Both the position numbers and the translations under genes were made by a program. From Ovis canadensis (taxonomy: Eukaryota > Chordata > Mammalia > Artiodactyla > Bovidae), in NCBI RefSeq assembly GCF_042477335.2, contig NC_091250.1, positions 133,831,384-133,895,383 on the forward strand: 64,000 nt of DNA, read 5' to 3'. Position 1 is the stretch's first letter, and the number at the start of each line of letters is the position of its first letter. Below, piece by piece: positions 44,890 to 58,000 of the stretch. Below the pieces are notes generated by a model. It saw only the letters and a list, made by a program, of their open reading frames with translations. It was not told the DNA's origin and did no database searches.

Positions 44890-46060
44890 TTCTGTGAAGC
44901 TCCGGGCGGGTGACGATGCTGTCTGGGGATCCGGCTCCAGGGCCCCGCGCCGGGACCGGGAAGCGGCCCAGGGGCCAGGCGAGCGGTGCTGTCTTACCTG
45001 CGGGGGCAGCTCTAGGTGGTGGGTGACACCCGGGAGTCTGGGTCCAGTGCCGCCAGATCTGACTTTTTTCTACAGAAGCTACCAATCTTGGTTTCTGAAA
45101 TTGAGCTTTTCAGTTCTTTAGTGGGAACCAACTCAAAAAGATGGACATTGCTAGCGCCCTGGCGCTCCGCGCACACAGCCCGCTGCTCCCGCCGCGCAAC
45201 CAGGCCCCGGGAGCGCCAGCTTCCGCGGAAACGGCCACGCGGGACGGTTGGGCGCCAGGCCGGGGGCGAGCCCTCCGAGGGTCGTCCGCCGCAGCCAGCA
45301 GGCGCGCGACCCGGAAGTCCGCCCGAGGCCCGCAGGCGCGCGACCCGGAAGTCCGCTGAGGCCGCGGCGCCGCGCACGCGCGGCCCCGGCGCGGCGGAAG
45401 TGCGGCGCCGGCGCTCTTCCGGGCGGGTCGCGCCCCCCGCGCCTGCGTCGCGGCGTCGGGCGGAAGCTGGTGCGGCTCGCGAGCGGCGGTTGCCGAGCGG
45501 ACCCGGACGCGCGCGGACCCCGAGCCCTCGGGCCGGCGCCCGCCGCGGGCCGCCGCCATGTCGCTGCTGCAGTCCGCGCTCGACTTCCTGGCGGGCCCGG
45601 GCTCCCTGGGGGGCGCGGCCGCCCGCGACCAGACGGACTTCGTGGGGCAGACGGTGGAGATGGGCGAGCTGCGGCTGCGGGTGCGCCGGGTCCTGGCCGA
45701 AGGTGAGGGCGGCCGCGGCCGGTCGGGCGGCGACTGCGGGGGACGAGGCCGGCCGCGGGTCGGGCACTTCCGTGAGGGAGGCTCGGGGCCAGGCCGGGCC
45801 CTGGCGGCCGTGCCGGCGGGTGCGGGCCACCCCCGGCCCGGGCGGAGGCTGGTCCGGCGGGCGGGACTCCACGCGGCTGGAGGCTGGAGTCTGCAGGCGG
45901 GCGGTGCGGCGGGGGCAGGCGAAGCCGTGGCCCCTCTCGCTCCAAGGGCCACGGCGGGTGGGCGGACGCAGGGCCGGCCGCCTGGCTGACAGGGGCTCGG
46001 GCGTGGGTGGCCGTGGCCCTGGCCTCCGCAGGTGCGGGGGCACGCGGTGCGGCGCCCGCT
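44890..46060. promoter_or_regulatory. Shared CpG-island promoter of TMEM175 (left) and GAK (right)
   Basis: This is a dense CpG island without a TATA box, with divergent genes on either side. On minus a strong donor CAG|GTAAGAC (GT at 44,997-44,996) fits the end of a TMEM175 5' exon. On plus the GAK ATG is at 45,558. Four ETS-type motifs lie between: CCGGAAGT at 45,311-45,318 and 45,345-45,352, GCGGAAGT at 45,394-45,401, and reversed CTTCCGGG at 45,416-45,423. The human pair is also head to head as I recall. Confidence 0.75.
44998..45290 (-). other. TMEM175: Putative TMEM175 5' non-coding exon
   Basis: The exon ends at 44,998 with CAG followed by GTAAGAC on minus, the best donor in the island on that strand. 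The upper boundary (transcription start) is a guess, placed just before the ETS motifs. It would splice to the acceptor at 32,066, TTCTTTCAG|GCCCC, just before the coding start. Confidence 0.45.
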
Positions 46061-49000
46061 AGCCGCGCTGCCTCTTTGCCCCTGAGCGTCCCTTTCCCCG
46101 ACCTGCGTCTGAGTCCCCAGGCGAGTTTCCGCAGGACGAGCCAACAGGTGTGACCGCTGCGGACCTTGCTTGGCAGGCCGGGCAGGGCCGTCTTTGGTAC
46201 TTCCGCGTGCCCTCTCTGGCTTCCTGAATGCCCTCTTTACTTCACGCAGAGTTGCTCACCCCTGTTGGCGCAGCCCTTTTGCTCCTTTGTCTGGCCCGGC
46301 AGATTCCCCTAGCCGTGGCACTTGGCAGCTGAAGGCGTGGCTTTGGGGCCGGTGCTGAAGCCTGAGGTACCCCCCTGATTTCGCACTCTTGCTGCCAGCT
46401 GTGCTCAGTTTGAGCTGCGCAGTGCTGACTGTTCTGGGGCCCTCCTTCCTAAAGTCCTCAGGTGGTGCTAAGGCCAGAGCACCACCACACATTTTTTCTC
46501 CACTGTCAGAAACATTTTGGGTGTGACTGGGTGACGAAGCCTCAGGCTCTTTCCGAAGTGGAGGCCAGTGTATCTAGTAATGAGAAGTGTCCCCCGCTCC
46601 CCCCCCCCCCCACCGCCCCATCAGTTCGTTTATTCTGAAAATACCAGGCACGGTGTTTTGATTCTTTAAGGAATCACAGTGCACAGGACGTGGTTTCTGC
46701 TGTGTGGAAGTTCAGGTGAGACACAGGCGCTCTGATGACTGGAGGTCAGCAAAGTGCAGGGGGTCCCCTGGTGGGTGGACAGTGGGCTCAGCTGCAGGGC
46801 TGGAGGAGGAGGGGGGCTGGAGGGGGTTGGGGAGGCGGCTCAGGGAGACAGGAAGCTCCTGCCAGTGGCTTGACCCGAGGATGAAGACCAGCAAGAGCGA
46901 GTGCCCGCCCTGGCTGTGCAGACCTGCTCCTTCGTTCCCCCAGGACGTCAGGAGCCGTCGATTTCCTGCCCGTAAACTGAAGTGGTAGCCTAGGGCTTGC
47001 GGAGCTCGTGCGGCTGCTTCTGAACTGGGCCAGTAGGAGACCTTTGGAAGTCCCTCACGTAAAATAGCAGCTTGAGGGCGTGGGCTGTGGGCTTCTGTGA
47101 ACACGGGGAAGGGCAGCTCAAAACTCCTGGGCACCTATGTGGACAGTTGCAGAATTTTTCAGGTTTTAGAAAGGTAGAGTGTAGCCTTGTGGGTCCTGGG
47201 ATACACCGCTGAGAGTTGGGAAACAGTCACGTCATCAAATGTACTAATATTTAATACTCCTGTAATTAAGTAAGTATCCTCATTGTGGGGTAATTAGGTC
47301 TTCAGATAGCCCCGTGTCAGGTCATGTCAGGGTTGCCCCAGCTGAGCCTCTCGCCACGTTTTGCTCTCAAACGATTTAGGGAGAAAGCGTCGGTTTTCAT
47401 AACTTTTTGCAGTTTATAGCCTGAAATGGGTTGTTGGGTAGAACTATGGAGCTAGATAGCTTTTCAGAGTTTGTTCTAAATTTTCACTTTTTAAGAACAA
47501 GCGGGCTTCCCTGGTGGCTCAGACGGTAAAGAATCTGCCCCTAGTGCAGGAGACCCAGGTTAGAGCCCTGGGTCGGGAAATCCCCTGGAGGAGGGAGTGG
47601 CAGTCCACTCCAGTGCTCTTGCCTGGAGAATTCCGTGACAGAGGAGCCTGGTGAGCTGTAGCCCTTGGGGTCGCAAAGGGTCGTACGCGACAGAGCGACT
47701 GACCCGCTGGCATCCCGCGGCGGCAGGGGCGTCGGGCGCGCCGAGCGGCCGAGGGGCGTCCCTGGGGCCTGTCCTGACTGCAGGAGGGCATGGGGGCGGG
47801 TGTGGTGGAGGAGAGGACTGGGCCCTCTTCTGCAGGGCCCCGCCGCCTGGTGCCTGGGGGGCTTGTCGGGGGCCATGGGGCTGTGGCGGCCCCTGTGGAC
47901 CCCCCTTTCCACGTGGGAAGCGTAGGTGAGCCCTGAGCCCCACGGCTCACCGGTCTTGTAGTTCTGGTGTCTTCTCGCTTGAGCGTTGAGGTCTTGTCAA
48001 CCCTCTGTCTTTGCCCTTGACCCTGGAGCTGGAGGCCTGAGTGCGGAGACCGTTCTCTGCCAGGGAGGGTTCCTAGTGGATGTTTCTTCCCTAGACACCG
48101 CAGAGCACACAGCCAGGTCTCCACCGCAGGGCTGTGGGCTCAGGTGGCCTCTTGTGGCCCTCAGGACACAGTGGCCCCCGTCTCGTGTCCCTCTTAGCTG
48201 GCGCCACCCCTGGCATGCTGGTGGCTTTAAGGTTAGCCTTTAATCGTGGCAGTAGTGCCCAGCATAGAGCAGTAGTGACCCCACAGCAGCACTTGTGGGG
48301 CCCTGGCTGCGTGGCGGTGGTCATGGTGGTGCTGAGCTCAGGGCTCTTGGGAGCTCGCCAGGCCGCCCGGGGTGCCGGTGGAGTCGGGCGGGAGCCCACG
48401 AGAGGCCTTGGTCCAATGGAAGGCGTGGGTCCGTCTCAGGTGTGTCCTGCCGGAAGTGGTGTCCAGAGGGAATCCTCGTAAGAGCAGCTGCTGGCGCGGG
48501 GCCGCTGGGGGCCCTGTGCAGAGGCCGCCGCGCCGCGAGGCCTGCGGTCCGTCCCCAGCACGCGTCTGCGGGCGCCTGGGGGCCCGGGGAGGTCACCCTG
48601 GGCGGGACTCTGCTGCTGTCTGGGCCTGCTCCCCTCCAGGGCCCTGTCTGCGTGAGCGTGCCTGTCCCTGCAGGAGGGTGATGAGCGCGTGTGTAGCGGG
48701 GCTCCTGGACTTCCACGCCGTGGAAGAGTCTGCTTCTCGGCAGCAGTGCTGAGAAAGCGTGTCAGGGCCGCCTGGCCTGCTTCGCATGTGCGGTGCCACC
48801 CGGCCTGGGGCTTGCTGTCCTGCCAGCGGGCCCACCTCCCCTGGCTCCGGCCTGTGCCCCTGCGCTGCGGGAGGGATGGCCACCTGCCGCCACGAGGCCC
48901 TGCCGGACTCGAGCCGCCCCCAGCCTCCTCATTTTAGCTGGTGTAGGGAAAGAGCAACTTAGCCAGGATGGTGGGGTCAGCCTCTCGCCCCACGTTTTGT

Positions 49001-52000
49001 AAACATATGGTTATGCAGCAGCCGGGATCAGGTACAGAGGTGCTCACGCCTCAATGATACGCACGCCATGCTGCGCCCGTTCGGCCACGGGTCACTTCTG
49101 GTCTGTAGGCGCGTGCAAGCCCTGCCTGAGGAGCCCTTGCACGATAGGCGCGTGCAGGCCCCGCCTGAGGAGCCCTTGCACGATAGGCGCGTGCAAGCCC
49201 TGCCTGAGGAGCCCTTGGTCTGCGCCGGGGCAGCCTGGAGAGGGCGAGCGTGCGCCCTGCTCCTGCCGCTCCTGGACTTCCCTTCCAGCTTCCCTGGTCT
49301 CGCCTGTCCTGGGTTCAGTGAACAGCGAGATGCAGCAAGACAGTTGGCGTAGGCGGCAGGATGCCCAGCGGCAGGGGAGCCTGAGGCTCCAGTGAATGGA
49401 GGAAGCCGGCGGCCCCTGCAGAGCGGGCGGTGCGGGTGGCTGCGGCCTCTGGGCCTGGGCCGTGGCGGCTGGGTGCGCTCGGGTGGCCTCGCGAGCCTGG
49501 AGCTTGGGCCCCTCTCCTGCTGTGGGCCTTGGTGTGTCTTCCCGCTTGGGGCTCCTGTGAATAAAGCTCGTGACGGGATGTGCACCGTGTGCGCGCGGGC
49601 ACGTGTCCTCCTTTCTCTCAGGCGAAATGCCCGGGAGTGGACTGCGGGCTTCTAGCCGGACAGAGGGTTGACTTTGCATGAAACGGCCAGACGCTCTCCG
49701 CTGGGGCTTTGCCGCCTCCTGCCCCATGGCCTCCCCAGCGCATGCCTGTCCCGATTGTTCCCGTGCTCCAGGGCGCGCAGCGGCTGAGTCTGCATCTTCT
49801 TCAGGGTACTGTGTTGAGCATTTTTTCACCCGTTAATTAGCCACTTGTGTATCTTTTTTTGTGTGTAAAACGTTTCTTAAAACCTTTTTTCCACTTTTTT
49901 TGGGGGGCAGGGGTTGTGGGAGTATTTTTTTCTAACTGTGGTATAATGAGAATTTCATGACTACTCACGGATACACCTGGGAGTATCTGTTGTGGATCCA
50001 AGTCCGGTTTTTATAGAACACACACACACAGAGACACACACGTGTGGGGAAGAGAAGGTGAGCCGTTTGCTGATTGCAGAATATCAGTTCAGTCGCTCAG
50101 TCGTATCAAACTCTTTGTGACCCCATGGACTGCAGCACGCCAGGCCTCCCTGTCCATCACCAACTCCTGGAGCTTACTCAGACTCATGTCTGTTGAGTCG
50201 GTGATGCCATCCAGCCATCTCATCCTCTGTTGTCCCCTTCTCTTCCTACCTTCCATCTTTCCCAGCATCAGGGTCTTTTCTAGTGAGGCAGTTCTTCACA
50301 TCAGGTGGCCAGAGTGTTGGAGCTTCAGCTCAGCATCAGTCCTTCCAGTGAATATTCAGGACTCATCTTCAGGATTGACTTGTTGGAACTCCTTGCAGTC
50401 CAAGGGACTCTGAAGGGTCTTCTCCAGCACCACAGTTCAAAAGCATCAATTCTTCGGTGCTCAGCTTTCTTTACAGTCCAACTCTCACATCCATGCATGA
50501 CCACTGGAAAAACCATCGGTTTGATTAGATGAACCTTGGTCAGCAAAGTAATGTCTCTGTTTTTTAATATGCTGTCTAGGTTGGTCATAGCTTTTTTCCC
50601 AAAGAGGAAGCGTCTTTTAATTTCATGGCTGTAGTCAGCAACTGCAGTGATTTTGGAGCCCAAAAAGTAGTCTTTCACGGTTTCCACTGTTTCCCCATTT
50701 ATTTGCCATGAAGGGGTGGGACCAGATGCCATGATCTTCGTTTTCTCAATGTTGAGCTTTAAGCCAGGCTTTTCACTCTCCTCTTTCACCTTCATCAAGA
50801 GGCTTTTTAGTTCCTCTTCACTTTCTGCCATGAAGGTGGTGTCGTCTGCATATCTGAGGTGATTGATACTTCTCCCGGCAATCTTGAATCCAGCTTGTGC
50901 TCCATCCAGAACATACCCAGCCGGCACCCCTCTCTGTGTCTTACGTGCTGGCGCCCCTGTTTTTTAGACACTTTTCCCCTGAGGTCGCTGCAGGCTTGTG
51001 TGGAGCCGGGAGAGGAGACGCAGACAGGCCTCGGCGCACTGCCTGGTGCCGGTGTCTAGAAAGACCGTGGCTACAGGCGGGATTCGCAGTGTCTGTCCCC
51101 ATGGGGATCCCTGTGCACCCCCAGAGAGCAGCAGCCTGCCCCCCGTCCTTTGTGCTCTGAAGAATTCTGTGTGAATGGGGTCCCGTGGAACCGCTCAGAA
51201 TTGGCTTCTCTCACCCGCATGATTCTCTGGGGACCATCCGCGTGGCTGTGCCCTAACTTTCTTTTGTCTCTGTAGAGTAGTCCATGGTGTGGAGACACCC
51301 TAGTTTGCTCCACTTTTCACCCACTGAAGGACATCTGGGTCGTTTGCAGGTTTTTTGATTGTCTGAAATAAAGCTGCTGTAAGCACCCACGTGCAGGGCA
51401 TTGTATGGCTGTGTTCATCTTTCTGAAATAAGTGTGCAGGTGTTGGTCACGCGGCAGTTGGCACCGTGTTTTTACAGAGCTGCCCGCCTGTCTGTAGAGC
51501 TCCGTGCTGGCTGCGCTCGCCCGTCGGCGGAGGGGCTCCTGCTCGTGCTCGGCTGCTGCGCCGGCCGCAGGCTGCAGCCTGAGGTCAGGGAGCGGGTGGG
51601 TGCCTAGGAGCTCTCTCCCCTTGGCTGTTCTCGCTCCCTTTACTCTGAGGACCCCAGTCCTGTTTCATCTGGGCCCCACCTTCTGACCTCATTGAACGTC
51701 ACACGCACACCCTGTCTCCAGATCCAGCTCCGTTGGGGTTAGGGCTTCAGCTTGTGACTTCTGGGGGACATAGTTGAGTCTGCTGCAAAAAGGGGTCAGA
51801 TTCTCTGCGTCCCTGCCAGCGTTTTGTGCTGTGTTTGGTGGTCATTCTGGCAGGTGTGTGGTGATGTCTCATTGAGGCTTTGGTCTGCGTTTCCCTAAAC
51901 ACTCCTGCTTTGCTCATTTCCGCCTGCCCGCCCTCACAGGTGGAGCGCCTCTGTGTCCTCTGCCTCTTTTCCAGTCATCTCTCACCGTTGAATTGTGAGC

Positions 52001-55000
52001 GCTTCTCGAGTCCTCTGTCCAGGGTGGTAGCCAGGTGTTTCCTCTCAGGCTGCTGAGAGCGGGTCTGCTCAGGCCTCTGAACAGGGTCTGCTGTGGACCC
52101 AAGGCTCTGACTCTGATGGGGTCTGTCCTGCCGCGTTCTGTTCCCGAGTCCTGCTGTCGCTGCCTGGTCTGAGAACATCGCCAGGATTCTCTCCTGTGCC
52201 GTCTCGTGGCTTGACACTTGGATGCTCTGAGTTACCGTGTAAGGTTTAGGCTGAAGTTCTTTATTTTGCCTGAAGTATTTTCCAGTTGAAAACACCATCC
52301 TTCTGAAGCTGCTTTTGCAACTTGGGTGGTTTATGTGGTTCTGTTTCCAGCGCTTCTCTTTTGCTCCATTGACCACAGTCTGCCCGCCCACCAGCACCGC
52401 AGGCTGCGTTACTGCAGCTGTACGAAATTCGAAATTGTTTTTTGGTTAGGAAAATTTTTTAAATGCAGAAAAGTAGAAAGAGTAACAGCAGAACAGACAC
52501 CTTCGTCCTTGCTCTCCAGGTGACAGTGAAAGGGGAGAGTGAAAAAGCTGGCTTAAAGTCAACATTCAGAAAACGAAGATCATGGCATCCGGTCCCATCA
52601 CTTCATGGGAAATAGATGGAGAAACAGTGGAAACAGCGTCAGACTTTATTTTTGGGGGCTCCAAAATCACTGCAGATGGTGGCTGCAGCCATGAAATTAA
52701 AAGACACTTACTCTTTGGAAGAAAAGTTATGACCAACCTAGACAGCATATTCAAAAGCAGAGACATTACTTTGCTGACTAAGGTCCGTCTAGTCAAGGCT
52801 ATGGTTTTTCCTGCGGTCATGTATGGATGTGAGAGTTGGACTGTGAAGAAAGCTGAGCACTGAAGAATTGATGCTTTTGACCTGTGGTGTTGGAGAAGAC
52901 TCTTGAGAGTCCCTTTGGACTGCAAGGAGATCCAACCAGTCCATTCTGAAGGAGATCAGCCCTGGGGTTTCTTTGGAGGGAATGATGCTAAAGCTGAAGC
53001 TCCAGTACTTTGGCCACCTCATGCGAAGAGTTGACTCACTGGAAAAGACTCTGATGCTGAGAGGGATTGGGGGCAGGAGGAGAAGGGGACGACCGAGGAT
53101 GAGATGGCTGGATGGCATCACCGACTCGATGGACGTGAGTCTGAGTGAACTCTGGGATTTGGTGATGGACAGGGAGGCCTGGCGTGCTGCGATTCATGGG
53201 GTTGCAAAGGTCGGACACGACTGAGTAACTGAACTGAACTGAACTTTGAAAACGGATTCCCTCGTAGCTCAGTTGATAAAGAATCTGCCTGCCATGCGGG
53301 AGACCGGGGTTCGATTCCTCGGTGGGAAAGATCCCCTGGAGAAGGAAATGGCAACCCACTCCAGTATTCTTGCCTGGAGAATCCCATGGACAGAGGACCC
53401 TAGTGGGCTACAGCTCATGGGGTTCAAAGAGTCGGACACGACTTAACTAAACCACCGCCAACTTTTAAAAGGTCACCTTTGGTTCCCGAGCTTTTCCTGA
53501 CCGTGGAGCACCGCAGACGCTGTGAAGGTTCCGCTGGCCCGCTGCCCCCGCTGCGTCTCCGCGTCTCTCTGGAGGCAGCCCCCGCTGTGAGCTAGGGCGC
53601 GTCCTTCCTGCTCACCTTTGCGCCTCCTCTGCCCGCGCTGTGTTCAGACAGCGCGGGATCTTGCTGTGGGTGTCAGATGTCAGTGACTGCGCTTTCATCT
53701 CTGAAGAGTTTGTCGTCGTGACCTGCTGGTTCGCTCAGCACACCGTTCTGGTTCCCGCCGTGCCAGACACCGTCCTGGGTGCCTGTGACGGAAGTGTGGA
53801 CCGCTCGGACGGTGTTTCTGCTTCGCGCTCATGGCCTAGTGGGAGAGACAGTGAACAAGCGTGCAGGTAGAGTCAGGTGTCAGAGAATGCTGGGGAGGAG
53901 GAGCGGGGTCGGGGCGTGGGGGCGAGTCAGGAGCGAGGCGAGGGCCGTCGGGCCAGGCTCTGCAGGGCTGTGGCCAGGCCGTGGCCCCCGGCAGTCGTGG
54001 GCCTGCTGGCTGCGGAGGCGCGGTGGGCGGCCCCGAGGATCCGCTAGCCCCGCCGAGGCCGCCCTTCTGTCCTGGACGTTTCTGGTGGAGCCCTTAGGAG
54101 CGCTGCTGTGTGGCCTCGCCGTCTGCAGGTGAAGGCAGCGTTAGTGCTTCCGCTCGGTGTCCTCCCAGCTCGGTGTCCTCCCAGCTTCCTGCACTGTCGG
54201 GCTTGCTGATACACTGTTGCATTGCAGCTCTGAGAGCAGCAGAAATCCTTGCTTGTGCTTGACCTGAGAGGACCTTTAAGTCTTGAGTTGGCTGTTAGTT
54301 TTTCGTGGTTGCCATTTCTTAGGCTGAAGAAGTTCCTGCTTCAGTTCCTAGTTGGATGACCACTTTAAAATTCTGCTGCTTTGAAGGACCATGACGGGGC
54401 TCTGCCCGCGGGCAGAAGCTGTCTCGGTGTCTGTCAAGGTGGCCCGCCCTCCCTGTCTGCAGTGGTCCCCCGTGACTGTGAGCCTTGCGCGCCTGGGTGG
54501 CCGTGACGTGCTGCCCTTACTGCGCACTGCCAGAGTCGCTCCTGGCGTTTCCTCTTTCTGAGTCCTGTGTTAATGAATGATTCTGGTCCGTAATCGTGTG
54601 CATCGTGTGCTCATTGTTTTCTCTGCCTCAAAAAAGACTCTGGGAACCGCCCTCCCCTCCCGGCACAGGCTCCGCGTGAGGCGGCTGTCCTCCCCTCGCG
54701 CGCATGTTGCTCTGAGTTCGCCGGTGGAGCCGTCTGTCTTCTGTTTCTGTTCTCTGCCTTTTCGTCTGCTTCTTCTCATCCGGTTTTATGTGGACTCATG
54801 TAACGTTTTAACAGCTGTGTTGAAATGAAAGTGACAGTGACTGCATATACGTGGAGCCACTGTAAGTGTGTTCCACCTGTGTGTTCACGTGTGTGTGTAA
54901 AAGTGTGTGTGTGTGTGTCTGCAGCTGTCGCTGTGGAGGTGGTGAACCAAGCCGTCGCCCCCGGGGTTTCCGCCTCGCCCCCGGGCTCATCTGCTTCCTC

Positions 55001-58000
55001 TTGCTGCGGGTGCTCTGCCCCTCGGCCTCCCGTGACCGGAGCCGCGTGCGCGCCCCTCTCCCGCCTGCCGCTCCTCAGCGCGGCTGCAGCCGCCCTGCTG
55101 CTGCGTGCGGGCAGCACTGCGTCCGGCCCCGTGAGGACGGCCTCTCCGCCCGCTCGCCCTTGACGGACACGGCTTGTTCCCGCTGGGGCTGCTGTGAGCA
55201 CGCGTGTACGAGTCTTTGTGGGGACGTGTGCCCTTATTTTTCCTGGAGTTGGTGTGTGTTTAGCTTTTGAAGAACTCTCCAAACTGTCTTCCAGAATGAT
55301 GATACCATTCTGAATTCCTGTGGGCAGTGTATAAGCGTGCAGTTGCTCCACACCTCGATCAATATTTGGTAGGTCGGTTTTAAAATTTTTAGATGGTCTA
55401 ATAGGTGTATAGTAGTATCCTTGTCGTTTAAATATGCATATCCCTGGAATGACATTTTTTCTTGTGGTTACTTGCCATCTGTTTATCTTTGTTGAGTGTC
55501 TTTTTGCATATTTTGCCCCTTAAAATGTTGTTGAACTGAACTTTGGATTTTCTGTATATTTTCTGGATAGAGGTCCTTTGCCAGATGTGTGATTTGCGAG
55601 GTACAGTTAGGGACTTGTCTTTTCAAGCTCTCAACAGTGTTTCCAAAAAGCAGTAAGAACCATCTTTAATGAAGTCCATTTATCACGTTTTCCATTTATG
55701 GGTCACACTGCTTGCCTGATGTGGGGTTTGTCAAGATGGTTGATTTTCTGTATGCTGCTCTTACGTCCCACAGCCTTCCTGAGCTCGTTTATTGCTGGTA
55801 GCAGCTTGAAGGAGTGGGTATCGGCTTGTCTACATAGACAGGCATGTTGCTTGTTGTCTCCTTTCAGTCTGGATGCCTTTTATTTCTTTTCTTGCCTGAT
55901 TGCACTGGCCAGCGCTTCCAGCGTGATGCTGAACGGCAGTGGTGAGAACAGGCCTGATGCCTGCCTTGCCCTGGTCTTAGAGGGAAGCGTCAGGCGTCCC
56001 CCGAGTGTGGTGTTTGTGGAGGGGCTTCCAGAGATGCCTTCATCAGGCTGAGCAACTGTCCTTCTGTTCCCGTTTGCTGAGGGTTTTAACTTTCATGGTG
56101 AAATTTTCCACCGTAGGAAGCTAGAAAAGGCTAAGAAGTCAAACTAAAAATAATTGAATTACATTGATTAAACCAGCTTTACTTAGTTTTGATGTATTAG
56201 CCTTTTTATAATTGTTGGGTTTGATTTGCTAACACTTTGTCTTCCGTAGAATTAACGATCTGTCAGGAACCCTGTCACCCACGTTTGTGTGTGGCACGAG
56301 TCACTTGTTTCCAGAGAACTGGCGTTCACTGTGTTGATTTTCCTGCCCTGGTCTCTGCCTGTGAACAGGGTGTGTGGAAGGCGGTCACGTGAACCAGGGC
56401 TACCGTCACGGCGGAACACAGACTCCTGGCCAAAGTCCAGCTTGTGCCTTTCTCAGTCAAGGTATTTTTGAAGCTAGATGTTAAATAAAACTGATACATA
56501 TCTTTCTCGTTTTTAGGAGGGTTTGCATTTGTGTATGAAGCTCAAGATCTGGGAAGTGGCAGAGAGTATGCATTGAAGGTAATAGAGGGACTAAGGCTTC
56601 GTGGGTCTCCCCGTGTTCCAAAGGAAGGGGTCTCTTCAGCGACGCTGTCTGCGGAGGCTTGTCCCCGCCCCTGTGGTTTGTGCCCCTTTCTTACAGCCTG
56701 TGTCTGCTTGTCACAGTGGATTCTTCTGCAGTCTTAGAGGACTTGAAAGCTGTGGGTTTCAGCTTTGGGGCGGCCAGGGAGGGGAATCAGAACTGCCAAA
56801 GTAAGGGTTCCAGGAACACCAGGCGTTCGAAAGCCAGTGGTGTGCAGTCGCGCGCGCACAGCGTGCCGGAGAGCCGGGCTCTCGGGCGGGCTGCTGGCTG
56901 TGCCTCGAGGTCTGTCCCGAGGCTCAGGGGGCCTGCTTGGCCGCAGGGGCAGTGGCCGTCTTGGGGTGTGGCTGGGCTGGGGCGCGCACTTGGGCTCTGG
57001 GGCCCAGAAGTAGACCCATGCCTCTCATTTTCCTCCAGCCTGTTGGGTGAGAAGCCTCCTGTTTTTAGTTTTCCTTACATCCTTGGATCACAGAGAACCG
57101 TTTCTGAGGCCCTTTAACCAGGCAGGTTTCTCTGTGGGTCAGATGTTAACACGCAGTCAGGCGGGGGCAGCCCTAAGAGGCGCTGCGTGTGCTCAGTGAG
57201 AGCAGCCCGATAAGGCCCTTAACCTTCCCTCATCCGTTATTTCCCGCTGCAGAGACTGCTGTCCAATGAAGAGGAGAAGAACAGAGCCATCATTCAGGAA
57301 GTGTGTTTCATGGTATCCTTTTCCAGGGGCTGAGCCCGAGCGCCGGCCCGTGGGGAGGCCCGCCGCCCGCTGTGCTGCCCTCGGCTGCCGGCTGCCCCGT
57401 GACGCCTCTCTGTGTGTGCCTCACTGGACTTGCCCATAGCCCGTGTCTAGTAGGAAGGAGTTTTCTCCCTTGTTCTTTACTCTCAGAGTAATGGTAAGAG
57501 ATTCATAGCGTTGGGGAAAACAGCATCGTTCCTGCCAGGAGGCCTCAAGCCGGGGGTGGGCAGCTCCCTGCCTCCGCCCTGCCGCTTGCCCAGTGACCTT
57601 ATGCGCTGCCCGAGTCCCTCAGCTCCCTGCCAGCCCTGGCGCCCTGGGCTCCGTGTTGCTCTCTGAGCAGCCCCTTGGTGCCTTCACCCTTCCCGGAGGG
57701 CAGGGCCCTGGGCGTCCGTGCGTGGCGCCTGGATCGGCAGGCTTGTCTGGCTGGCTCTCCACTCCCACACACGTCCCCCTGGAGCTGGAGTCTCGCCCTT
57801 TGCTTTTGGCATCTGTTCCCCTTCATCTCGAAGCTCTGTCTGCTGTGAGCCTGCCGGCCCCAGGCCTGAGGGTCCTCACTGCGCTGGGCTTCCTGGGGCC
57901 TCCTTCAGCCTCGCCTGCTACCCCACCCAGCCCCTGGCCAGGTGTGTGGCTGACGGGGGGCAGGGGCCTGCAGCGCCTTCCCTCGCCTTGTGCCCGTGCC

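Larger units (their letters stand above)
32066..44997 (-). other. TMEM175: TMEM175 intron 1 (5' untranslated), repeat-filled
   Basis: About 12.9 kb separates the first coding exon from the putative non-coding first exon. Most of it is made of the L1, BovB, SINE and MER20 copies listed separately. Unassigned stretches are about 32,066-32,540, 32,950-33,550, 39,330-39,880, 43,335-44,130 and 44,400-44,890. No exon is recognised in them. It is longer than all the coding exons and introns together (7.5 kb). Confidence 0.6.
45703..56516 (+). other. GAK: GAK intron 1
   Basis: A 10.8-kb intron. Named contents are the SINEs, two BovB copies, L1 pieces and the 39-bp minisatellite listed separately. 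The stretches 46,060-47,500, 47,710-49,050, 49,230-50,080 and 53,456-54,880 show no exon or repeat I can name, apart from C-runs near 46,594-46,617 and a CA-rich run near 50,018-50,042. Confidence 0.7.

Noticed and set aside
53265-53330. tRNA-like sequence with A and B boxes
   Set aside because: It is the head of a Bov-tA SINE, joined to BovB-derived body sequence; it is not a functional tRNA gene.
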